From an uncultured Clostridium sp. (lineage in GTDB: Bacteria > Bacillota > Clostridia > TANB77 > CAG-508): 22,323 bases of DNA. Shown one piece after another: positions 1 through 7,809 of the stretch. The notes beneath the pieces were generated by a model. That model ran no database searches and had not been told where the DNA came from. It saw nothing but the letters and a program-made list of their open reading frames with translations. The DNA lies in assembly GCA_958413095.1 (NCBI GenBank), contig CATYUF010000029.1, positions 1 through 22,323 of the forward strand, written 5' to 3'. Within the stretch, counting starts at the first letter, position 1, and each line of letters starts with the position of its first letter. Both the position numbers and the translations under genes were made by a program.

Positions 1-221
1 GCTCTAGTTGCAGAAACATAATCTAATCCATATTTTTTACAGGTAAGATAGCAATAGTAAGAAACCATTAAACAATGGTCAAAACAGCTAGTTTCATAGT
101 GCTGCCTAAAATTCTTCATTTTTTGCACAGTTTCATTTTTTATCAATTCATCTATTATATCAAAAAATTCTTTTTCATTTTCTTGGAAATAATCAAGAAT
201 ATTTGTATCATTAAACTTCAT
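1..221 (-). CDS. HD-domain phosphohydrolase, N-terminal part (cut by window edge)
   Basis: The minus strand opens with ATG at 221-219, behind a good ribosome site (TGAGGT on the minus strand, about 226-231). It reads without a stop to the left edge, giving 73 residues. The visible protein has a charged helical start, then a segment around HYETSCFDHCLMVSYY and CKKYGLDYVSATRA. This resembles the first histidine and following helices of small clostridial HD-domain phosphohydrolases, in which the His-Asp pair would come just beyond the edge. The family hydrolyses phosphate esters or nucleotides with a metal pair; the substrate is unknown. It is divergent from the rest of the window and has its own promoter-like element upstream. 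Family assignment is by recognition of the N-terminal pattern only, because the catalytic HD pair is outside the window. Confidence 0.6.
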   Translation of the reverse strand, partial: MKFNDTNILDYFQENEKEFFDIIDELIKNETVQKMKNFRQHYETSCFDHCLMVSYYCYLTCKKYGLDYVSATR

Positions 222-257
222 AAAAATACCTCATAATCAATATTTATTCTAATTTTA

Positions 258-287
258 ATTATATCATACATAATATGACAATAACAA
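258..287 (-). promoter_or_regulatory. putative sigma-A promoter for the HD-domain gene
   Basis: On the minus strand a TATAAT -10 (258-263) is preceded by TG one base upstream (an extended -10). A TTGTTA -35 lies at 282-287 with an 18-nt spacer. It sits about 40 nt upstream of the minus-strand ATG. The -35 is imperfect. Confidence 0.45.
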
Positions 288-483
288 TATTTTGGTTAAT
301 CTTAATAATATTTTAATAATTGAATTTAAGGAATAAAGTTATAACTTTTTGATTGATAAGAAAAAAATCAGATTTTTGTTTTGAGCAGGCATAGAACTTA
401 AGAATTAGACTTTCATTGTATTTAATAATAAAAATAAAAATTATTATTTGGAATTGGAATTTTAAATTTTTATGTGAATTTAC

Positions 484-512
484 TTGAAAGCGATAAAGCT
501 GTGTAATATAAT
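484..512 (+). promoter_or_regulatory. sigma-A promoter for the 444-aa gene
   Basis: TTGAAA (484-489), a 17-nt spacer and a perfect TATAAT (507-512). This predicts transcription starting near 519, about 59 nt before the start codon at 578. Confidence 0.7.
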
Positions 513-577
513 TAAATTAGCTTATATGAATTTTATCATAAACTTACAAGTCATAAAATAAATATTGGAGGAAAATA

Positions 578-1912
578 ATGAAATATATTGGAAAGATAAA
601 AATAGGAGAAGAAGAAAAAATATTGAGTTTATCAAAAAAGAATGGTAAATATGAATATTTTTTAGATAATGAAAATATAGGAATATATGACCCTATAACA
701 ATGTATGGGATGGAAGAAAAAATTTTATTTAAGGAAAATACTTTGGCAAATGAATTATCAAGTAATATAAGAGATGAAATAGAGGATTTAGTAGACATAT
801 TAGATGAAGAAGAATTAGAAGAGATACAACCAGATTATGAAAAAGAACAAGTAGATGTACTAGAACAACTTTTACAACTTGAAGAAAATGAAGATATTAC
901 AAGAATTGCAACAGTTAAATTAGACGAGAAGATAGAAAATAAACAAAATGAAGAAGAATTAAAAAAGAAAAAAGACACTAAAAATGAAACAGAGAAAGTG
1001 TTAGGAACAGAAAAAGATGTAACAATAAAGCAAGAAATGAATTTTAATGATAAAGTTACAGATATTAGAGATTTAGGGCAACTAATTTCAGATGAAGGTA
1101 AAATGCCTAAGCTAGAAGGAAAAAAATTTGTGAAAATGGGAATAATAGAATCAGAACAAATGGATAATCTAACAAATACAAGTGGAAAAATTGCCAAAGA
1201 AAATACTACAAGATATTCTTTTGTAGCAATAGCATCAGATGGTACAGTAGTTCCTATGGATTTAGAACAAGATTATCAAGAGGGAGATAATCCAACTGAA
1301 AAAAACTATCAAGTTTCAAGAAATGGAGAAATAAAACAAGATGACGTATTATCTAGATTTAAAATAGGAGAAGGAACTTTTTCTGTTAAAAATGGAAGAT
1401 ATGGTGAACTAGAAGTATATCATTCTCCAAGAAAAACCTTAGGAGGAAAAGGAGTAGAGGGGAATAAAAGCTTAGATATACAACTAGAAACTGATAATGT
1501 ATGGGAAAGAACTGATGAAGAAAGAGAATTAGTAGGAGAACATACTACTGGATATCGTTCAGTTGAAAGAAGTTATCAAGAAGCTAAAGGACATGAAATA
1601 GATGGAAAAGCATGTGAAAATTTAGAAATAGAGGATATAGATGGGGACAAACAAACTAAATCACATTTACCAGAAAATGAAGAAATAGAAGAAGATTTTG
1701 TAAAATTAGAAAATGGAGCTCAAATTACATTTGCTGAATTAGCCACTAAATGGGGACTTTACAAGAATGGTAAACCAGATGAAGAATATGCTAAGCAAAA
1801 ATTTGAAGAAAAAAATAGGGAAAATAGTGATAATAATTTAAGCAATGAACAAATTATAGAAGAAATAGAAGAAGAATATAATGAAGAATTCATGCCTGAT
1901 AGAAACAGATAA
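578..1912 (+). CDS. acidic hypothetical protein, 444 aa
   Basis: I do not recognise this protein. The start is well supported: GGAGG at 567-571 and ATG at 578, behind a near-consensus promoter. It has no signal peptide and no membrane segment, so it is probably cytoplasmic. It is strongly acidic, with Glu/Lys-rich predicted helical or disordered stretches at about residues 65-165 and at the C-terminus. A more structured-looking core lies at about 210-300, containing RYSFVAIASDGTVVPMDL and GEGTFSVKNGRYGELEVYHS, and suggests beta-strands. Near the C-terminus, ITFAELATKWGLYKNGKPDEE could be a small helical module. Codon use is like its neighbours (AGA for Arg, A-ending codons). It stands alone, with its own promoter and no obvious terminator before the next gene's promoter. 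Function unknown; a structural or regulatory adaptor is only a guess. Confidence 0.8.
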   Translation: MKYIGKIKIGEEEKILSLSKKNGKYEYFLDNENIGIYDPITMYGMEEKILFKENTLANELSSNIRDEIEDLVDILDEEELEEIQPDYEKEQVDVLEQLLQLEENEDITRIATVKLDEKIENKQNEEELKKKKDTKNETEKVLGTEKDVTIKQEMNFNDKVTDIRDLGQLISDEGKMPKLEGKKFVKMGIIESEQMDNLTNTSGKIAKENTTRYSFVAIASDGTVVPMDLEQDYQEGDNPTEKNYQVSRNGEIKQDDVLSRFKIGEGTFSVKNGRYGELEVYHSPRKTLGGKGVEGNKSLDIQLETDNVWERTDEERELVGEHTTGYRSVERSYQEAKGHEIDGKACENLEIEDIDGDKQTKSHLPENEEIEEDFVKLENGAQITFAELATKWGLYKNGKPDEEYAKQKFEEKNRENSDNNLSNEQIIEEIEEEYNEEFMPDRNR

Positions 1913-2042
1913 ATAAAATAATAGTTAAGTTCTAGCAAATGACAAAAAAGAACATATGAATAAAAGAGGTTATTTACAGTTTAAAAATGAAATATGAATA
2001 TTCAGAAATTTATTAAATTTTTATTAAAATTTACCAAAATCG

Positions 2043-2071
2043 TTGCAATATTTTTTTAATAATAGTATAAT
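2043..2071 (+). promoter_or_regulatory. sigma-A promoter for the family-2 glycosyltransferase
   Basis: TTGCAA (2043-2048), a 17-nt spacer and TATAAT (2066-2071). The start codon follows about 60 nt downstream, with GTGAGGT at 2119-2125 as ribosome site. Confidence 0.65.
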
Positions 2072-2131
2072 TAAAAAGGTAGTATAATAATATATAGCAA
2101 TATTATTAATTATTTAAAGTGAGGTAAAAAA

Positions 2132-3391
2132 ATGGATTATTTATATATACTAAGAGAAGCCCTAGTTTGGATTATAACAATATTTTGGTTATATCAAGTA
2201 TTAGTTAGCTTATGTTCTTTAGTAAAATTAAAAGAAAAACCATTAAAAGTAAAAAAAGACCACAGATTTATGGCTATAATACCAGCACATAATGAAGAAG
2301 CAGTTGTGGCAAATTTAATAGAAAGTTTAAAACAACAAACATATAATAAAGAACTATATGACATATATGTAATAGCAGATAATTGCACAGATAATACTGC
2401 AAAAGTAGCAAGAGAAGCAGGAGCTATTGTATATGAAAGATTTGATGAAACTAAGAAAACAAAAGGTTATGCATTAAATTGGTTTTTACAACAAAAAATA
2501 AAAGAAGATGCTCCATATGATGCATTCTTTGTATTTGATGCAGATAATATTGTAGATAAAAATTTCATTAAAAATATGAATAAAAAATTATGTCAAGGAG
2601 AAGATGTTGTTCAAGGATATAGAGATATAAAGAACCCTTCTGATAACTGGATAACAGCAGGATATGCAATATTCTATTGGCAAATGCATAGATTTTATCA
2701 CTTAGCAAGATATAATTTAGGTTTATCACCATTATTAAATGGAACAGGTTTTATGGTTAAATTTGATGTAGTAAAACCACAAGGATGGGATACAGTAACA
2801 TTAACAGAAGATATTGAATTTTCATTAAAGAGAATTATAAAAGGTAAAAAATTAGGATGGGCAACAGATGCCATAGTATACGATGAACAACCAACAGGAT
2901 TTAAACAAAGTTGGTCACAAAGAAGTAGATGGACAGTTGGTCATATGCAATGTATAAAAACTTATACAAAACAATTAGCAGTTGCAGCAAAAGAAAATAA
3001 AAATATGATGAATTTAGATGGTTTATTATATATAGTAGGAAGTATACCAATGTTTGTAATTACCTTATTACTATTATTCTCAAACTTTATTATGTATAAT
3101 TCAGCAGCAATTACAACAGCAGAATTGATTAAAAATATATTATTCTATTTGGTTCCAACATTTGTATTACCTATATTTGTAGGAATGTTTGCAATGTGGT
3201 TAGATGGAAGAAAAATAAAACCAATGTTAAAAGGATTACTTTGTTATCCACTATTTTTATTGACATGGATTTTAATTAATTTTAAATGTTTATTTGTAAG
3301 AAATGTAACATGGGAAAAAATAAACCATGTAAGAAATATAAAAATAGCAGATGTGTCAGAAGAAACACAAACAGAGAAAGAGTTAATTTAA
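2132..3391 (+). CDS. membrane-bound processive glycosyltransferase, family 2
   Basis: A 419-aa integral membrane glycosyltransferase of the GT2 group that includes IcaA, BcsA and NodC-like enzymes. These transfer sugars from UDP-sugar donors to a growing polysaccharide or glycolipid on the inner face of the membrane. An N-terminal membrane helix (about 10-30) precedes the GT-A domain. The domain shows the nucleotide-binding start (AIIPAHNEE, 48-56), the DxD metal site (DAD, 136-138), the catalytic TED (225-227) and QRSRW (263-267), the QxxRW motif of processive enzymes. Further membrane helices follow at about 298-320, 335-357 and 368-388. Ribosome site GTGAGGT lies 6 nt before ATG. It is monocistronic, with a promoter at 2043 and terminator at 3408. 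All catalytic residues are present, so it should be active. Product not determinable; a beta-linked glucan, poly-GlcNAc or glycolipid are all possible. Confidence 0.88.
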   Translation: MDYLYILREALVWIITIFWLYQVLVSLCSLVKLKEKPLKVKKDHRFMAIIPAHNEEAVVANLIESLKQQTYNKELYDIYVIADNCTDNTAKVAREAGAIVYERFDETKKTKGYALNWFLQQKIKEDAPYDAFFVFDADNIVDKNFIKNMNKKLCQGEDVVQGYRDIKNPSDNWITAGYAIFYWQMHRFYHLARYNLGLSPLLNGTGFMVKFDVVKPQGWDTVTLTEDIEFSLKRIIKGKKLGWATDAIVYDEQPTGFKQSWSQRSRWTVGHMQCIKTYTKQLAVAAKENKNMMNLDGLLYIVGSIPMFVITLLLLFSNFIMYNSAAITTAELIKNILFYLVPTFVLPIFVGMFAMWLDGRKIKPMLKGLLCYPLFLLTWILINFKCLFVRNVTWEKINHVRNIKIADVSEETQTEKELI

Positions 3392-3407
3392 AATAAATTT
3401 AATATAA

Positions 3408-3441
3408 AAGAGGGTGTCCTAAAATAGGAACCCTCTTTTTT
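3408..3441 (+). terminator. rho-independent terminator after the glycosyltransferase
   Basis: AAGAGGGT (3408-3415), a bulged G, TCCT (3417-3420), loop AAAAT, AGGA (3426-3429), ACCCTCTT (3430-3437), then a T run to 3441. It lies 17 nt after the stop codon. Confidence 0.85.
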
Positions 3442-3532
3442 ATGAAAATATTAAGTATTTCTATATGTATAAATTTAAACTGTGAATTGTAATGCAAATT
3501 TAACAAAATAATCAAAAAAATAAAAAAACTAC

Positions 3533-3560
3533 TTGAAAAATGAAAAAAACATGATATAAT
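3533..3560 (+). promoter_or_regulatory. sigma-A promoter of the ileS T-box leader
   Basis: TTGAAA (3533-3538), a 16-nt spacer and TATAAT (3555-3560). Transcription would begin near 3567, just before the T-box stem I at 3585. Confidence 0.7.
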
Positions 3561-3584
3561 ATTAAAAATTAATTTAAAAACTAA

Positions 3585-3899
3585 AGTTAGGACAAGATAA
3601 ATAAAATAATATCTTAAAAAGAGAGCCAAAGGAAGCTGAAAATTTGGTAAGTAAAATTTATTTATTATCACCTAACTGTTGTTATGCTGAAAATATAAAA
3701 AATTAAGCATAATCGTAAATCTGCGTTAAAGATAAAATGAGTGAGCAAAAATATAAGTAAATAGAAAAGATATATCGAAACAAGATAAAAATTGCTTTTT
3801 TCTATGCAATAAAAAAATTATAAATTTGCTAAAATAGGTGGTACCACGGAATTCAAAGCTATTTCGTCCTAAATTTATATAGGATAAATAGCTTTTTTT
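3585..3899 (+). promoter_or_regulatory. Ile-specific T-box riboswitch leader of ileS
   Basis: This leader senses uncharged tRNA-Ile and lets transcription continue into ileS. The stem I base pairs AGTTAGG (3585-3591) with CCTAACT (3671-3677). Inside it are the AGAGAG-type bulge and the distal loop region around 3620-3650. The specifier codon ATC (Ile) is at 3667-3669, followed by A as expected. The conserved T-box AGGTGGTACCACGG starts at 3836. Its TGGT pairs with the NCCA end of a tRNA with A73, as in tRNA-Ile. The terminator arms are about 3855-3871 and 3880-3895, with a T run to 3899. The specifier codon agrees with the gene downstream, which makes the call secure. Confidence 0.95.
3855..3899 (+). 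terminator. T-box attenuator terminator upstream of ileS
   Basis: AAAGCTATTT...TCCTA pairs with TAGGA...AAATAGCTTT with a small internal mismatch (CG against A), followed by seven T. It competes with the antiterminator formed by the T-box sequence at 3836-3850. Confidence 0.88.
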
Positions 3900-3955
3900 G
3901 ATGTTTAAAATTGATATTTAATATTTTAAATATATAGAAAATAAGGAGGAATTTT

Positions 3956-6900
3956 ATGTATAAGAAAGTAGAACTAAAAGACGGTTTTGTTGGAATGGAA
4001 AATCAAGTATCAAAGATGTGGAAAGAAAAAGACATAATTAAAAAAAGTTTTGCTGAAAATGAAGGTAAAAGATATTTTACATTTTATGATGGACCTCCAA
4101 CAGCAAATGGAAAACCACATGTTGGACATATTGAAACAAGGGTTATGAAAGACTTAATACCAAGATATAAAGTAATGAAAGGTTATAAGGTTATAAGAAA
4201 AGCAGGTTGGGATACACATGGATTACCAGTTGAGCTTGAAATAGAAAAGAAATTAGGAATATCAGGTAAAGAGCAAATAGAAGAATATGGAGTAGAAAAA
4301 TTCGTAAAAGAATGCAAAGAAAGTGTTTTCACTTATGTTCATATGTGGGAAGAAATGACAGATAAAGTTGGTTATTGGGTAGACATGGAAAATCCATATG
4401 TAACTTATTATAATGATTTTATTGAATCAGTATGGTGGGCTTTAAAACAAATGTGGGATAAAGGTCTTTTATATGAAGGCCATAAGGTAATGCCATATTG
4501 CCCAAGATGTGGTACTGCATTATCATCACATGAAGTTGCACAAGGATATAAAGATGTAAAAGACTTAACTTGTATAGCTAAATTTAAAGTTGTAGGAAAA
4601 GAAAACACATATATATTAGCATGGACTACAACTCCATGGACATTACCATCAAACTTAGCATTATGTGTAAATAAAGCATATGAATATGTAGAAATAAAAG
4701 CAAATATCGGAACTGATGAAGAGCCAAAATATGAAAATTATATATTAGCAAAGGATTTATTAGAATCTGTATTAAGAGAAACACCATATGATATTATAAA
4801 AACATTTAAAGGTGAAGAATTACTAGGAACAAAATATGAACAATTAATACCATTTGGAAAAGTAGAAGGAAAAGCTTTTGAGGTAATACATGGAGACTAT
4901 GTTACATTAACTGATGGTACAGGAATAGTTCATATAGCACCAGCTTATGGAGAAGATGACAGTTTAGTTGCAAAGCAAAATGGAATTACATTTATTAATT
5001 TAGTAGATAAAGAAGGAAAATTTGTAGAAGAAGTAGAACCATGGGCTGGAAGATTTGTAAGAGACTGTAATGAAGATATTTGTAAATGGCTTACAAATGA
5101 AAATAAATTATTTAGTAAAGAAAAACACTTGCACTCATATCCACATTGTTGGAGATGTGATACACCACTTCTATATTATCCAAAAGAAAGTTGGTTTGTT
5201 GCAATGAGTAAACTAAGAGATAACTTAGTTGAAAATAATAGCAAAGTAAACTGGTATCCAGAAACAATAAAAACTGGAAGATTTGGTAAGTTCTTAGAAA
5301 ATGTAATAGACTGGGGAATTTCAAGAGATAGATATTGGGGAACACCACTTCCAATTTGGACTTGTGAAGATGAAAACTGTGGACATAGAGAATGTATTGG
5401 AAGCATAGAAGAATTAAAAGAAAAAGGAATAGATGTATCAGAAGATATAGAATTGCATAAACCATATATTGATGCAGTAGATTTAAAATGTCCAAAATGT
5501 GGCAAAAAAATGCATAGAGCAAAAGAAGTTATAGACTGTTGGTTTGATTCAGGTTCAATGCCTTTTGCACAATGGCATTATCCATTTGAAAATAAAGAAA
5601 TGTTTGAAAATAATTTCCCAGCAGGATTTATTTCAGAAGCAATAGACCAAACAAGAGGATGGTTCTATACATTAACAGCAGTAGGAACAGCATTATTTAA
5701 CAAAACACCATTTGAAAATTGTGTAGTATTAGGGCATGTATTAGATGAAAAAGGACAAAAAATGTCTAAGTCAAAAGGAAATGGTGTAGAACCAATGGAA
5801 TTATTAAATACAGTAGGAGCAGATGCTACTAGATGGCATTTTTACACATGTAGTAGTCCATGGTTACCAACAAGATTATCAATAGACAATGTAAAAGAAA
5901 CTCAAAGAGGATTTTTAAGTACATTGTGGAATGTATATTCATTCTATGTGTTATATGCAGAAATTGACCAATTTAATCCTTCAAAATATAAAGACTTTAA
6001 AATAACAAATATAATGGATAAATGGATAATATCAAAATTAAATACTTTAGTAAAAGAAGTAGATAATAAGTTAGAAAATTATGATATTACAGGAGCAGCA
6101 ATAGAAATAGAAGAATTTACAGATGAATTATCAAATTGGTATGTAAGAAGAAACAGAGAAAGATTTTGGAGTCAAGAATTAAATGACGAAAAAATAGGAG
6201 CATATGTAACATTATATAATGTATTAACAACATTAATAAAAGTTTCAGCACCATTTGTACCATTTATGACAGAAGAAATATATCAAAATTTAGTAATAAA
6301 TTTAGATAGCACAGCGTTAGAAAGTGTTCATTTATGTCAATGGCCAGAAGTAGACGAAAGTGTAATAGATAAGAACTTAGAAGCTGAAATGGACTTAGCA
6401 TATAAAATTGTAAAATTAGGAAGAAGTGCAAGAAATGCAGTTAATATAAAAAATAGACAACCATTATCAGAAATGTTAATATCAATAGATACACTTCCAG
6501 AATACTATACAGATATAGTAAAAGAAGAGCTAAATGTAAAAGAAGTTAAATTAGGAGCAGAAATGTCAGACTATGTCAACTTTGAAATAAAACCAAATTT
6601 ACCAGTTTTAGGAAGAGAATATGGAAAATTAATTCCTAAGATAAGAGAAGAAATTTCAAAGAAAAATCAAATGGATTTAGCAAACAAGGTAAAACAAGGT
6701 AAGGTTGAATATATAGAGATAGACGGAATAGAAATTGGACTAGATGCTAATAATCTATTAATAACAATGCAAGGAAAAGAAGGATTTGCATTTAGTGGAG
6801 AAGGAGAAATAGGGGTAGTATTAGACACAACTATAACTCCAGAATTGCAAGAAGAGGGAATCTTAAGAGAAGTATTATCAAAAGTACAAAATATGAGAAA

Positions 6901-7099
6901 AGATAAAAACTTTGAAGTACTAGACAGAATTAATTTATATGTTTCAGACAACGAAAAAATAGAAAATGTAATAAGAAAATTTGAAGAAACAATAAAACAT
7001 GATACATTGGCAGATAATATTTTCTACAATAAAGAAGGCAGAGACTATATAGATACAAATATCAATGGGGAAAACTTAAAAGTTGATATAGAACGCTAG
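3956..7099 (+). CDS. ileS: isoleucyl-tRNA synthetase, type 2 (IleRS2)
   Basis: A class I aminoacyl-tRNA synthetase of 1047 aa that charges tRNA-Ile in the cytoplasm and hydrolyses mischarged Val-tRNA. Start ATG follows AAGGAGG (3943-3949). The HIGH motif is HVGH (55-58) and the second signature is KMSKS (602-606). The editing (CP1) domain shows TTTPWTLPSN (224-233) and a GTGIVHIAPAYGEDD segment whose His is residue 326. Cysteine pairs (CPRCG, HCWRC, CPKCG) suggest zinc sites inside the CP insertions. The text GWDTHGLPVE after HVGH and the absence of the C-terminal zinc finger of type 1 enzymes place it in the eukaryote-like type 2 branch, common in Clostridia. That branch often tolerates mupirocin; this is a family property, not shown here. 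It is controlled by the T-box leader and ended by a terminator 33 nt after the stop. Confidence 0.97.
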   Translation: MYKKVELKDGFVGMENQVSKMWKEKDIIKKSFAENEGKRYFTFYDGPPTANGKPHVGHIETRVMKDLIPRYKVMKGYKVIRKAGWDTHGLPVELEIEKKLGISGKEQIEEYGVEKFVKECKESVFTYVHMWEEMTDKVGYWVDMENPYVTYYNDFIESVWWALKQMWDKGLLYEGHKVMPYCPRCGTALSSHEVAQGYKDVKDLTCIAKFKVVGKENTYILAWTTTPWTLPSNLALCVNKAYEYVEIKANIGTDEEPKYENYILAKDLLESVLRETPYDIIKTFKGEELLGTKYEQLIPFGKVEGKAFEVIHGDYVTLTDGTGIVHIAPAYGEDDSLVAKQNGITFINLVDKEGKFVEEVEPWAGRFVRDCNEDICKWLTNENKLFSKEKHLHSYPHCWRCDTPLLYYPKESWFVAMSKLRDNLVENNSKVNWYPETIKTGRFGKFLENVIDWGISRDRYWGTPLPIWTCEDENCGHRECIGSIEELKEKGIDVSEDIELHKPYIDAVDLKCPKCGKKMHRAKEVIDCWFDSGSMPFAQWHYPFENKEMFENNFPAGFISEAIDQTRGWFYTLTAVGTALFNKTPFENCVVLGHVLDEKGQKMSKSKGNGVEPMELLNTVGADATRWHFYTCSSPWLPTRLSIDNVKETQRGFLSTLWNVYSFYVLYAEIDQFNPSKYKDFKITNIMDKWIISKLNTLVKEVDNKLENYDITGAAIEIEEFTDELSNWYVRRNRERFWSQELNDEKIGAYVTLYNVLTTLIKVSAPFVPFMTEEIYQNLVINLDSTALESVHLCQWPEVDESVIDKNLEAEMDLAYKIVKLGRSARNAVNIKNRQPLSEMLISIDTLPEYYTDIVKEELNVKEVKLGAEMSDYVNFEIKPNLPVLGREYGKLIPKIREEISKKNQMDLANKVKQGKVEYIEIDGIEIGLDANNLLITMQGKEGFAFSGEGEIGVVLDTTITPELQEEGILREVLSKVQNMRKDKNFEVLDRINLYVSDNEKIENVIRKFEETIKHDTLADNIFYNKEGRDYIDTNINGENLKVDIER

Positions 7100-7131
7100 A
7101 CAGTAGAGATTTAATGGATATAAAATACAGA

Positions 7132-7171
7132 AAAATTGTGTCCTAAAATATATTTGGGACACAATTTTTTT
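7132..7171 (+). terminator. rho-independent terminator after ileS
   Basis: AAAATTGTGTCC (7132-7143) pairs perfectly with GGACACAATTTT (7157-7168), with T to 7171. The right arm and T run overlap the point where the IS30 remnant's reading frame begins to lose sense. Confidence 0.88.
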
Positions 7172-7659
7172 ATTAAAGGGCAAATAAGATGAGCTAATTC
7201 TATTAATTCTGTTGTATTTAAGTTAACACCTTCTCTTGAGTCTCTTAAAGTATATTTATATTATTCATGTGTTTTTTCTGCAATATAAAAATACTTATCT
7301 AATTTGCTTAATTTTGAACAATTATTATAAGTTTCAATATTTCTATCTCTGTCTTTACAAGATATTGTCTGAAATATTTTACATTTACCTGTACAAACTT
7401 TACAATTAACGAAATATTTACAATTATAATTATTGTCACTATTGTAAATGTTATGTGGTTTTTAAATTCTGTGTTTGTTAATTTCTCTTGCAATTTTTGA
7501 TTGTGTTTTATCTAATTCATTTACAATTTCAAATTTTCTTTTTCTTTGGACTAGAGATAGTTGTTTATTAACATTTTCTTTAATAAATACATCGATTCTA
7601 CCAAAAACATTTACAATATAATTATACCAAAATTGCGTTATATTGTACATTAAGACCAC
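7166..7659 (-). pseudogene. IS30-family transposase remnant (N-terminal third, with stops)
   Basis: One minus-strand frame, from about 7659 down to 7166, reads as the N-terminal third of an IS30-type transposase interrupted by two TAA stops (7462-7464 and 7261-7263). The first part has a helix-turn-helix pattern (KQLSLVQRKRKFEIVNEL, then KIAREINKHR), like the DNA-binding start of IS30 proteins. After the first stop comes a cysteine-rich piece (CKVCTGKCKIF) and, after the second, YTLRDSREGVNLNTTEL and LICPLIKK. These match the usual order in clostridial IS30 members: Cys cluster, then SREGIN, then the LISPLIKKGQS region. The DDE catalytic domain is absent; homology stops at the T run of the ileS terminator. 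Terminal repeats were not found. It cannot make an active transposase. Subfamily assignment is from memory of the motifs. Confidence 0.72.
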
Positions 7660-7751
7660 CTGTAAGACTTAAATATATTAGCTATATTATTAATTACATT
7701 TATTTTTTCACTTATCAAAATAGATTGAAATGTATGCAATAAAAATACAAA

Positions 7752-7780
7752 TTGACATAAAAAGGAAAAAAGGTTATAAT
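7752..7780 (+). promoter_or_regulatory. full-consensus sigma-A promoter for helD
   Basis: TTGACA (7752-7757), a 17-nt spacer and TATAAT (7775-7780). Both hexamers and the spacing match consensus exactly. ATG is at 7810 after AGGAGGG (7798-7804 region), so the leader is only about 23 nt. Confidence 0.85.
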
Positions 7781-7809
7781 TTGAATATCAAATTCATAGG
7801 AGGGATACA

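Larger units (their letters stand above)
222..577. other. divergent intergenic region, no gene seen
   Basis: This 356-nt stretch separates the leftward HD-domain gene from the rightward 444-aa gene. It is extremely AT-rich. I see one promoter facing each way (258-287 minus, 484-512 plus), no convincing ORF and no terminator. The middle part (about 300-480) holds nothing I can assign. Confidence 0.6.

Noticed and set aside
5112..5522. Long antisense ORFs inside ileS (136 and 109 aa) and similar antisense frames elsewhere
   Set aside because: They lie fully inside strong genes, have Leu/Phe/Ser-rich composition expected from the reverse of A-rich coding DNA, and lack ribosome sites.
3414..7150. 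Identical 13-mer GTGTCCTAAAATA at 3414-3426 and 7138-7150, both within terminators
   Set aside because: Considered as a mobile hairpin repeat, but flanks differ and a shared 13-mer can arise by chance in AT-rich sequence with similar terminator constraints.
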